In this document: positions 44,284-52,500 of the stretch, one piece after another
How positions within the stretch are numbered: the stretch's first letter is position 1
How the letters are laid out: the number at the start of each line of letters is the position of its first letter
Assembly: GCF_034661295.1 (NCBI RefSeq)
Contig: NZ_CP141062.1
Span: 2,976,001 to 3,040,000, forward strand
Origin: Faecalibacter sp. LW9
GTDB taxonomy: Bacteria > Bacteroidota > Bacteroidia > Flavobacteriales > Weeksellaceae
DNA length: 64,000 nt
Direction of reading: 5' to 3'
The notes under the pieces: model-generated
Databases searched by the model: none
The model's input: only the letters and a program-made list of their open reading frames with translations
Told to the model about the DNA's origin: nothing
Program-made: the position numbers and the translations under genes

Positions 44284-44644
44284 ATGAAAAAAAGTTATAT
44301 ATCTATTATCAATTATTGTTATAAGTCCAATTATAATAGTTTTTAGTATCTTTTACTATAAAGTTTTAAGTAATAAAAAAGATCGAAAAGAACAATTTTT
44401 AGAATTAGTTATAAATAAAAACATAAAAGGTAAAGTTGAAGATATCAAAATTATAAAAGAAAGACATAATGGAATCGCTTTGATTATTAATAATGAACAA
44501 ATAGGATGTCCAGAGATTGACTGTGAAAACTTTATAAAAATAGGCGATTCTATATCAAAAGAAATACATTCAACTGAATTTAAAGTTTATAGAAATAATC
44601 ATTTGATAAAAATATTTAATTATAATAATATAAAATTTAGGTAG
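44284..44644 (+). pseudogene. Candidate immunity gene, frameshifted in a poly-A tract
   Basis: ATG at 44284 is followed by seven As. In the ATG frame a stop appears after 20 codons. With one A fewer the frame runs from a membrane segment (VIYLLSIIVIS, then PIIIVFSIFYY) through KDRKEQFLELVINKNIKGK to a stop at 44642-44644, giving about 120 residues. That is the same layout as the immunity candidate at 42808. The tract may be a phase-variable switch, a fixed mutation or a sequencing error. Confidence 0.7.
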
Positions 44645-44698
44645 GAGATAGTATTCCAGATGTGTTTTTTTTATACAACTTACTAATTCACAATAATA

Positions 44699-44725
44699 TA
44701 AAAGACAAACATTAGTTTGCCTTTT
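44699..44725. terminator. Hairpin terminator between immunity remnant and RelE fragment
   Basis: AAAGACAAAC and GTTTGCCTTT pair with one mismatch around ATTA; the T-run is short. Confidence 0.5.
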
Positions 44726-44726
44726 G

Positions 44727-44908
44727 TTATTTTATAAGTTTTAGTAAAGCTTTAATTTCTTTATCGGAGATAGAATCTTGCTCGCTTTTATCGTAAAGAG
44801 AAAGTAGGTAAATCGTTTCATTTTCAATAAAAAGATGCGTTATTACTCTTTCACCACCGCTTTTACTTTTACCTTTACCCTTTGCTTTAATTGCCAAACG
44901 TACTTTTT
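44727..44908 (-). pseudogene. RelE/HigB-type toxin, C-terminal fragment
   Basis: About 59 residues on the minus strand: KVRLAIKAKGKGKSKSGGER, then VITHLFIENETIYLLSLYDKS and SDKEIKALLKLIK. This is the C-terminal half of a type II mRNA-interferase-like toxin, with the conserved basic GKG..GG..R part and LLSLYDKS strand. An in-frame TAA at its upstream edge removes the N-terminal half and no antitoxin gene adjoins it. A dead remnant within the toxin island. Confidence 0.8.
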
Positions 44909-44931
44909 ATAGTCAATTCTTATCATCACCT

Positions 44932-45155
44932 AACCAAATATTGGTCAAGTAATTAACACTAAAAACAATATAATTCGTATCTTTGTATAAGAATTAAGAA
45001 GTTCAAAACAAGACATAAATTGTTTAGCGACTAAATGACGACTTATTTTTGCTCACCCTTCGGGAAGCTACTAAAATAGAGGAAAACGAGTTGAGGTTCG
45101 AATCCCTCACTCTCCGCTAAAAGCCTTGAAGTTTATCCTTCTAGGCTTTTTTTAT
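44932..45155 (+). repeat. Promoter/tRNA-end/terminator repeat, copy 3
   Basis: The best-preserved copy. ACCTAACCAAATATTGGTCAA leads to a -7 box TATCTTTG at 44986, then about 95 bp of variable sequence, then GAGGTTCGAATCCCTC and ACTCTCCGCTA (T-arm and acceptor 3' strand of a serine tRNA), then the hairpin AAAGCCTTGAAGTTTATCCTTCTAGGCTTTTTTT. The 5' part of a tRNA is absent. Confidence 0.7.
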
Positions 45156-45189
45156 GGATTAATACTTACTTCAATTCATCATCATTAAA

Positions 45190-45345
45190 ATGCCCCCTCA
45201 CCGAAATTAGTGTTTAAAGATCTATATATCATTGTAAATGTAAGGATTGAGAATTATAAATTTAAATAGTACACTTCCATTCGGTTTAAAACACAATACC
45301 TAAGTAGTATTAATAGAGCTACCCCAACCTATAAATACATAACCG
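45190..45345 (+). pseudogene. Orphan Rhs-tip copy 3, heavily decayed
   Basis: Reads ATG-TAA-GGA-TTG like copy 2, then encodes LRIINLNSTLPFGLKHNT, matching [18 protein letters not shown] of copies 1 and 2, with another in-frame TAA shortly after. Homology fades after about 100 bp. No toxin tip survives. Confidence 0.8.
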
Positions 45346-45501
45346 TGCAGAAATCAATTCCTTTTTTGATTCTTTCTAAAAGGATAAAATCAAATTATAT
45401 CATCTTAGAATATTCAATCAATTTTAAATCATTCATTCAAAATCAAAATAATAATTGGAATAAAAATTGATTTTACTCAAAATCAATCTTTTAAGTCTCT
45501 A
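45346..45501. other. Non-coding right edge of the Rhs island
   Basis: AT-rich, no ORF. It probably holds the promoter of the phosphatase-like lipoprotein gene that follows. Confidence 0.4.
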
Positions 45502-46464
45502 ATGAAATATCATCACTTCCTATTCTCAATTCTCATCTTATTTTCATGTTCAACAAATGATGATTTTAAAGAAGAAATCATCTACAATGATTTTCAAACT
45601 GAAAATGTAATTATACTTGTAATTGATGGACCACGAATGTCTGAAACTTGGTTTGAGCCAAATCAAGTTAATATTCCCTATCGATTGGATTTAAAAAAAG
45701 AAGGAGTTATAATAGATAATTTTAAAAATCGAGGGACAACTTTAACGATGTCGGGGCATAGTAGTATTTTGAATGGAACGTATGAGAATTTAAGAAATGA
45801 TGGTTCAGAAATACCAATTAATCCATCTATGCTTCAATTATGGTTAAAACAATCTAATCAAGCGAAAGAAAAAGCTTGGATCATCACTTCTAAAGTTAAA
45901 TTAAAAACAATCGCAAATTGTATTAATCCAATTTGGAGAGATCAATTTATTCCATCCACAGATTGTGGAAATCCCAATACAGGTACAACCGATAGAACAG
46001 ATATACAAACTGTAGAAAGTTTTAAAAATATTCTGACTACCCACCACCCCAAATTAATTATGGTGAATCTTAAAGAGGTTGATGCTGCTGGTCATAATAA
46101 TGATTGGAATGGATATATCTCTGCGATTAAAAGTACCGATGCTCAAATTAAAGAAATATGGGATTTTATACAATCTTCTAATGATTATAAAAATAAAACT
46201 GCGCTAATCGTAACTAATGATCATGGAAGACACGATGATAACCATGGAGGCTTCCAAAATCATGGAGATCAATGTGGAGGATGCGAAAGCATCGAATTTC
46301 TTGCTTTAGGTCCTGATTTTAAAAAAAATACAACCATTCATTCAAGTAATTACGAGCAAAAAGATATCGCTAAAACAATTGGAATGATTATGGGATTTGA
46401 AATGCCCTTTTCTGATGGAAAAGTCATTACGGATATTTTTTCGATTCCTATTCGCGTCCAGTAA
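45502..46464 (+). CDS. Lipoprotein of the alkaline phosphatase/phosphodiesterase superfamily
   Basis: 320 aa with a lipoprotein signal (FSILILFSC, Cys16). The body shows the superfamily metal motifs: VIILVIDGPRMSE (first Asp), the nucleophile region TTLTMSGHSSILNG with Thr or Ser, DAAGHNNDW, and TNDHGRHDD with FQNHGD near the end. Enzymes of this type hydrolyse phosphate or sulfate mono- or diesters with two metal ions. The substrate is unknown. Expected on the periplasmic or outer face. It stands just outside the Rhs island and looks intact. Confidence 0.85.
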   Translation: MKYHHFLFSILILFSCSTNDDFKEEIIYNDFQTENVIILVIDGPRMSETWFEPNQVNIPYRLDLKKEGVIIDNFKNRGTTLTMSGHSSILNGTYENLRNDGSEIPINPSMLQLWLKQSNQAKEKAWIITSKVKLKTIANCINPIWRDQFIPSTDCGNPNTGTTDRTDIQTVESFKNILTTHHPKLIMVNLKEVDAAGHNNDWNGYISAIKSTDAQIKEIWDFIQSSNDYKNKTALIVTNDHGRHDDNHGGFQNHGDQCGGCESIEFLALGPDFKKNTTIHSSNYEQKDIAKTIGMIMGFEMPFSDGKVITDIFSIPIRVQ

Positions 46465-46471
46465 ATACTTA

Positions 46472-46993
46472 TTAAACTGAATGTAATAATTTCTCGAAAG
46501 CCATGCGTTCACTTCCTCTAAAGTAAACTTTACCACAATATTGATAACCTAATTTTTCAAAGACACGTAACATCCCTACATTATCAAAATTAGTATCAAC
46601 TTTAATAGAACGAATCCCCTGATCTAATACCAATTGTTCTACTTCTTTTAAAATCCAAGTCGCTAATCCTTTGATCGGATGCTGTAAATTTACAATCAAG
46701 CGATGAAAAACCACATAATTTTCTCCTGCAGGAGACATCCATTTTCCTTCGATTTCTTCATATGCAGGTTCAACATCCGCAATCATCGCCAGATAACCCA
46801 CCATTTCCTGATTCTCATTTTCAACCACTAAACCATAGTGGTGGGTGATATCATTTAAAACCACATTTCGGTTAGGATAACCATCTTGCCATTGGTTACT
46901 CCCCTCTATCTTGCGCTTCTCTATACCTTGTTGAAGCAAATTCCAAATAGCATCACAATCGGCTAAAGTCGCCTTTCGAATGGAACAGTTCAT
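46472..46993 (-). CDS. GNAT family N-acetyltransferase
   Basis: 173 aa with a typical GNAT outline: the start IRKATLADCDAIWNLLQQGI, central beta-strand VVFHRLIVNLQHPIKGLATW (the acetyl-CoA loop follows the strand), and SIKVDTNFDNVGMLRVFEKLGYQ at the C-terminus. The pyrophosphate-binding Gly-rich loop is weak (IKGLAT). The acceptor is unknown; free amino acids, polyamines or a protein are all possible. Its stop lies 8 bp from the convergent phosphatase gene. Confidence 0.85.
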   Translation of the reverse strand: MNCSIRKATLADCDAIWNLLQQGIEKRKIEGSNQWQDGYPNRNVVLNDITHHYGLVVENENQEMVGYLAMIADVEPAYEEIEGKWMSPAGENYVVFHRLIVNLQHPIKGLATWILKEVEQLVLDQGIRSIKVDTNFDNVGMLRVFEKLGYQYCGKVYFRGSERMAFEKLLHSV

Positions 46994-47023
46994 CTTTAAT
47001 CAATTTTAAGCTAAAAGTAGTGG

Positions 47024-47053
47024 AAATAAAAAACAGTGCAAAATTGCACTGTT
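47024..47053 (-). terminator. Terminator after the pirin gene
   Basis: AACAGTGCAA and TTGCACTGTT form a 10-bp stem; the A-run at 47028-47033 is the U-tract on the minus strand. Confidence 0.75.
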
Positions 47054-47075
47054 GAATAAATGGTTAATTGATGAA

Positions 47076-47948
47076 TTATAAAGTTCCAAATTTCCCAGCT
47101 TTAAATTCTTCAAAAGCTTTCACCAATTGTTCTTGGGTATTCATCACAAATGGTCCATAGTGGTCTATCGGTTCATTTAAAGGTTCTCCACTTAAAACCA
47201 AAACGATCGTATCTTCACTCATAGCTTCTAAAGTAAATGTATCTCCTTTATCGTTTTCGAACAGGGCAAATGAGTCTTTTTCTAAGACTTCTTCTCCATT
47301 CACTTTGACACTTCCTTCAATAATTAGAATCGCTGTATTGTAATGATTTGGAAATTCGAAATTTGCGTTTACTCCATTTTGTAAATAAGCATTGTACATA
47401 TGGATGGGTGAATAAGTTGTTGCTTTACCTTGATGCCCTTTATATTCGCCTGTAATCACATGGATATAGCTGACCTCATCATCCAACATCACTTTCGTCA
47501 TTTGATCAAACAACAAATCTTGGTAATGTGGTGTCGTTTCACGATCCTTAGCAGGCAAATTCATCCAAATCTGAACCATCTGAAATAAACCACCTTTTTT
47601 CGACCATTCTTCTTCGTGGTATTCTTGGTGTAAAATTCCAGCGCCAGCCGTCATCCATTGCACATCACCTTCTCCAATGACGCTGTGATTGCCACGACTG
47701 TCCTTGTGTGCAATTTTACCTTTATAAGCCAATGTAACCGTTTCAAAGCCTTTGTGCGGATGAGCCCCCACTCCTCTTGGAATTTCTTCGGCTTCAAATT
47801 CGATGTCGGCATTATAACCTAACGCAAAAAATGGATCTATTCGTCTTCGGGATATTTGTCCACCAATAAAGGAAGTCGTATAAAACGCATCTCCTACCCA
47901 ATTAAATGTTCCGGGATGTAATATTTTTTCAATATATCTTGTTTTCAT
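47076..47948 (-). CDS. Pirin family protein
   Basis: 290 aa bicupin. The N-terminal metal site is visible as HPHKGFETVTLAYKG, then HKDSRG and the Gly-rich TAGAGILHQEYHEEE, giving three His and a Glu as in human pirin and E. coli YhhW. Members can act as quercetin 2,3-dioxygenases or as redox-responsive cofactors. The C-terminal domain ends with DHYGPFVMNTQEQLVKAFEE, also typical. The gene is preceded by an operator-like site (48019-48043) also found in front of the HxlR regulator, linking it to that regulator. Confidence 0.93.
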   Translation of the reverse strand: MKTRYIEKILHPGTFNWVGDAFYTTSFIGGQISRRRIDPFFALGYNADIEFEAEEIPRGVGAHPHKGFETVTLAYKGKIAHKDSRGNHSVIGEGDVQWMTAGAGILHQEYHEEEWSKKGGLFQMVQIWMNLPAKDRETTPHYQDLLFDQMTKVMLDDEVSYIHVITGEYKGHQGKATTYSPIHMYNAYLQNGVNANFEFPNHYNTAILIIEGSVKVNGEEVLEKDSFALFENDKGDTFTLEAMSEDTIVLVLSGEPLNEPIDHYGPFVMNTQEQLVKAFEEFKAGKFGTL

Positions 47949-48018
47949 TTGTTTATGATTTTAATTTCTACTACAAAGTTACGAGGGGACATCCTGACAA
48001 CCACCCCTCTTACTTTTT

Positions 48019-48043
48019 GGTAACCACTAACTTAAAGGTTACC
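48019..48043. promoter_or_regulatory. HxlR-type operator candidate, pirin side
   Basis: GGTAACCACTAAC followed by TTAAAGGTTACC, 71 bp before the pirin start and overlapping the last codons of the epimerase gene. It matches 48973-48997 at 20 or more of 25 positions. Confidence 0.65.
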
Positions 48044-48910
48044 CAATGATGATGAGAGTATATCTTTCACCGCACTTTCAATAGTTGGAAATTTGAATTG
48101 AAAACCTGCTTCTTGTATTTTTTTCGCAACCAAATGTTGGCCTTCAAATGACTCAATGGGTTGATAAGGATTTAAATTCAATTCGTTCGATATCGCTTTA
48201 TAAATATCTTGTTGTGAAGCAGGGTGTGGCGCCACAGAATTATATACACCATCCAAATGATGTGTTACTGCAAATGCAAAGATTCCAGCCATATCTTCCA
48301 CATGATTCCACGGAACCGAAGCTTGATTCGATAGAGTAACAAGCGTAGGATTATGTTCGACAATCGTTTGATACACCGGGAAAATTCCACCTTCTTTTCC
48401 TAAAACCAAGGATACTCGAATTTTAGCAACATATTCGGCTACATGATCCTTTTTAAATTGATCCGCTGCTATCTCCCAATCGGCAGACAAATCTGCCGCA
48501 AAGCCTATTCCTCGTTTCCCACTTTCATCAATTTCTAACGTCTGGTCTTGAAAGCCATAATAACCAATAGCAGAAGCCGAAATAAAACTGGTGATCGTTT
48601 GCTGACGGTCCAGAAGTTTTTCACGAATAAAATTCGCAGCACCAATTCGACTTTCATACACCAATTGTTTTCGTTCTTCCGTTAGAGGTGTTCCATCATT
48701 TAATTTAGCACCCGCCAAATGCACAATATAATCCACATCATCCAATGCGCATTCATCCATTTGCTCCGTAGAAACATCCCAATAAAATTCATTTTCCGCC
48801 TGAGGAGTTCGGGTAAATAATTTAAGAGTATAATGGGGTTCCAATAATGGAATAATATGTTGTGCAATAAAACTATGGGCACCGGTAATTAAAACTGTTT
48901 TCTTCATCAT
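48032..48910 (-). CDS. TIGR01777-type NAD(P)-dependent epimerase/dehydratase
   Basis: 292 aa extended SDR. The nucleotide-binding Gly-motif appears as TGAHSFIAQHI near residue 8; the active-site segment is SFISASAIGYYGFQD with Ser and Tyr (YxxxK is incomplete, as is usual in the family). IRVSLVLGKEGGIF and VPWNHVEDMAGIF follow. Proteins of this family are related to plant and cyanobacterial SulA-like epimerases; the substrate is unknown. It is divergent from the HxlR regulator and shares the operator between them. Regulation by quinone or electrophile stress is a guess from HxlR family behaviour. Confidence 0.9.
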   Translation of the reverse strand: MMKKTVLITGAHSFIAQHIIPLLEPHYTLKLFTRTPQAENEFYWDVSTEQMDECALDDVDYIVHLAGAKLNDGTPLTEERKQLVYESRIGAANFIREKLLDRQQTITSFISASAIGYYGFQDQTLEIDESGKRGIGFAADLSADWEIAADQFKKDHVAEYVAKIRVSLVLGKEGGIFPVYQTIVEHNPTLVTLSNQASVPWNHVEDMAGIFAFAVTHHLDGVYNSVAPHPASQQDIYKAISNELNLNPYQPIESFEGQHLVAKKIQEAGFQFKFPTIESAVKDILSSSLGNL

Positions 48911-48972
48911 TTGTAATTTAGTCTCTCAAAATTAGGTGTAATAATTGCTATCTTTCCTATGTGTTACCTTAG

Positions 48973-48997
48973 GGTAACTACTAACCAAAACGTAACC
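48973..48997. promoter_or_regulatory. HxlR-type operator candidate, regulator/epimerase intergenic region
   Basis: GGTAACTACTAAC followed by CAAAACGTAACC. It overlaps a further inverted repeat, GTTACCTTAGGGTAAC at 48963-48978. It lies between the divergent starts at 48910 and 49053 and so could control both. Confidence 0.65.
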
Positions 48998-49052
48998 ATA
49001 ATGATTAAAAGCCTATCTCAGCCCCTGCTCCTTGTACAGGAAATTATTGGCC

Positions 49053-49325
49053 ATGACAGATACTTTAGATATTTTAGTAGGAAAGTGGAAATTACTCATC
49101 TTACATTATTTGATGCTTCGAGAAGATATTACCAATACCTTTAATAAAATTGAACGAGATATCGAAGGTATATCCGCTAAAGTGCTATCCAAAGAGTTGA
49201 AAGATTTAGAATTTCATCAATTGATTAAAAGAGAAGAACAAAAGACGAAACCGATTACCGTCGCCTACTCGATTACAGATTATGGAAAATCCACCAAAGA
49301 AATTATTGATGTATTAGTGCAATGA
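49053..49325 (+). CDS. HxlR family transcriptional regulator, 90 aa
   Basis: Winged helix-turn-helix of the HxlR type: TLDILVGKWKLLILHYLM near the start, then the recognition region ISAKVLSKELKDLEFHQLI and the wing VAYSITDYGKST. I chose the ATG at 49053 (MTDTLDIL), which has AGGAAATT before it. A TTG at 49032 would add seven residues, and the upstream frame holds the typical single Cys (SPCSL), so a longer start is not excluded. HxlR proteins bind inverted repeats and often respond to quinones or aldehydes. It is divergent from the epimerase gene. Confidence 0.88.
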   Translation: MTDTLDILVGKWKLLILHYLMLREDITNTFNKIERDIEGISAKVLSKELKDLEFHQLIKREEQKTKPITVAYSITDYGKSTKEIIDVLVQ

Positions 49326-49536
49326 GGACAAAATCATCGCCTCCACATTCTCTCTCAAGAATAATTTTAATCCGATGTAATAGGTTCAAATTACATTAAA
49401 TAGAACATTCCCTAAGATTTAAACTGTAAGAACGGTGCTAACCTATCGATTTATTGTATTGATTTTGTTGGGTTTAATCAATGTCTTAATTTAATAATTA
49501 TTAAAATTTATTATTTATTAAAGAAAGTGTTTTCAC

Positions 49537-49548
49537 CTATTGCAATAG
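49537..49548. promoter_or_regulatory. Palindrome in the pyruvate carboxylase promoter region
   Basis: CTATTGCAATAG, flanked by CAC on the left and TGTG on the right, 49 bp before the start codon. Possibly an operator; only one copy is present. Confidence 0.35.
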
Positions 49549-49597
49549 TGTGATGAATACGTTATTTTTAAACCACAAACAAAAACAAAAAAACTAA

Positions 49598-52500
49598 ATG
49601 TCTCAAAATCTATTAAATGACGCTGGGCGTAGCATCAAAAAATTGATGGTCGCGAACAGAGGAGAAATTGCTATACGTGTACTTCGTGCAGCATCTGAAA
49701 TGCATATTCGTACGGTCGCTATCTATACTTTCGAAGACCGATTTTCAATGCACCGCTACAAAGCCGATGAATCTTACCAAATCGGTACAGACGATCAACC
49801 TTTAAAACCCTACTTAGACATTGAAGAAATCATTCGTGTCGCCAAAGAAAACCAAGTAGACGCCATTCATCCGGGGTATGGATTTTTAAGCGAAAATGTT
49901 CAATTTGTACGTCGATGCAACGAAGAAGGAATCATTTTCGTCGGGCCAAAAGCAGAAGTGATGGACCAATTAGGGGATAAAATTGCAGCCAAAAAAATTG
50001 CAAAATCCATCCAAGTGCCCGTGATTGAAGATGCGATTTTAACACCAGAAGATTATGATCAAGTAGATCAAATTGCTGCAACTATCGGTTTCCCGATCAT
50101 TTTAAAAGCGGCAGCTGGTGGCGGTGGTCGTGGAATGCGTGTCGTACGCTCGAAAGAAGAAGTAAAAAGTGCTTTCCAAGAAGCATCAAACGAAGCTTTA
50201 AAAGCGTTTGGGGATGGAACAATTTTTATTGAAAAATTTATTGATCAACCCAAACACATCGAAGTCCAATTATTAGCCGATAATGCAGGTAATATTGTTC
50301 ACCTTCACGAAAGGGATTGTTCGGTGCAACGTCGTTTCCAGAAAGTAGTGGAAATTGCCCCTGCTCCAAACTTACCGCAACAGACAAAAGATGAAGTGCA
50401 CCAATACGCTTTACAAATTGCGAAAGCGGTAAATTATAACAATGCGGGAACAGTCGAATTCTTAGTCGATCAAAACAATGCCGTTTATTTCATTGAGGTT
50501 AATCCGCGTATTCAAGTAGAACATACGGTAACAGAAGAAGTCACAGGAATTGATATTGTACGCAGTCAAATTTTAATTGCGCAAGGGGTTACATTAGACG
50601 ATCCTCGTATCCATATCCAATCACAAGAAGACATCAAAGTAAACGGTTTTGCCATCCAATGCCGAATCACAACAGAAGATCCTGAACATGATTTTAAACC
50701 GGATTATGGGACATTAATCGCCTACAGAAATGCAGCCGGTTTTGGAATTCGTTTAGATGAAGGTAGTGCATACCAAGGGATGAAAATTTCGCCATTCTTC
50801 GATTCGATGATTGTAAAAGTAACTGCTAGTGGTCGTACCTTATCTGGAACAACTCAACGAATGTTACGTGCGTTATCCGAATTCCGTGTGCGTGGGGTTT
50901 CAACCAACATTTTATTCTTAGAAAATGTATTAGAACACGACATCTTTAAAAAAGGAAAGTGTACTGTTAATTTCATTGGTGATCATCCCGAATTATTCCA
51001 AATCAAAAAGATGAAGGATAGTTCGACAAAAGTCTTAAAATATTTAGCGGATATAAAAGTCAATCGTCATCCAGATGTTAAAATCTATGATGATGCGAAA
51101 GTTTTCCGTAAACCGATTGTTCCTCCATTCGATGCATTAGCTCCTTACCCAAAAGGTTCGAAAGATTTATTGAATGAGTTAGGCTGCGAGGCTTTTATGC
51201 AACAAATTCGCCACGATAAACACATTCATTTTACCGATACCACTTATCGAGATGCGCATCAATCCTTGGTAGCCACACGTGTACGTTCGAAAGATATATT
51301 AGCAGCTGCTGGTGGTTTTGCCCAATCTAATCCTGGACTATTCTCTGCAGAAGTTTGGGGAGGAGCTACATTTGATGTGGCACTACGCTTCTTACACGAA
51401 TGTCCGTGGGAACGTTTACAAAACTTGAGAAAAGCCATGCCGAATGTGCTATTACAAATGCTGTTCAGAGGAAGTAATGCCGTTGGATATTCCGCTTATC
51501 CAAGAAATATTGTGCAACAATTCATTGAAAAATCGTGGGAAAATGGAATCGATATTTTCCGAATTTTCGATTCATTAAACAATTTAGAATCAATGTTGCC
51601 TGCGATTGAATTTGTTTCTAAAAATACGCAAGCCATTGCGCAACCTTCCCTTTGTTACACAGGGGATGTCTTACGCAAAGACAATAACAAATACAACTTA
51701 ACCTATTATACCGATTTAGCCAAACGCTTAGAAGATGCGGGTGCTCATATGCTTGCGATTAAGGATATGGCAGGTTTACTAAAACCTCAAGCTGCTGAAG
51801 TTTTAATTCCAGCTTTAAGAGAAGCTGTTTCTGTTCCGATTGCTTTACATACGCACGATACGGCAGCTACTCAAATCGCAACCTATTTGAAAGCTTTGGA
51901 TGCAGGAATCGATTCGATTGATTGTTCGTTAGCATCATTCAGTGGAACAACAGCTCAACCGAACTTAAATTCGATGGTGGCTTTATTAAAAGGTGCTGAA
52001 CGTGAAAACACAACCATGAATTTAGACGCCTTAAACGAACACAGCAATTATTGGGAAATAGTACGCGAAATGTATTATCCGTTCGAATCCGATTTAAAAT
52101 CAGCAACGGCTGAAGTTTACGAAAATGAAATTCCAGGGGGACAATATTCTAACCTTAGACAACAAGCCGAAGGTGTTGGTTTAGGTGATAAAATTTCAAC
52201 GATCAAAAAGAATTATGCAAATGTCAATACGCTTTTTGGAGATATCGTTAAAGTGACACCTAGTAGTAAAGTGGTTGGAGATATGGCTTTATTTATGACA
52301 GCAAATGAATTAACGCCTGAAGATGTTTTGGACGAAACTAAAAATCATTCATTCCCAGCCTCGGTTATTGGATTTTTTAAAGGAGATCTAGGCGTTCCAT
52401 ACGGTGGTTTCCCTGAAAAATTAAGACAAATTGTGCTTAAAAATGAGAAGGAAATCGGTGAAGCCAAAGCACAAATTTTACCAGATGTCGATTTAGAACA

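Noticed and set aside
45000-45155. Possible tmRNA or complete tRNA-Ser
   Set aside because: Only the T-arm and acceptor 3' strand are present; no matching GGAGAG 5' strand, anticodon arm or tmRNA tag reading frame is found in this or the other two copies.
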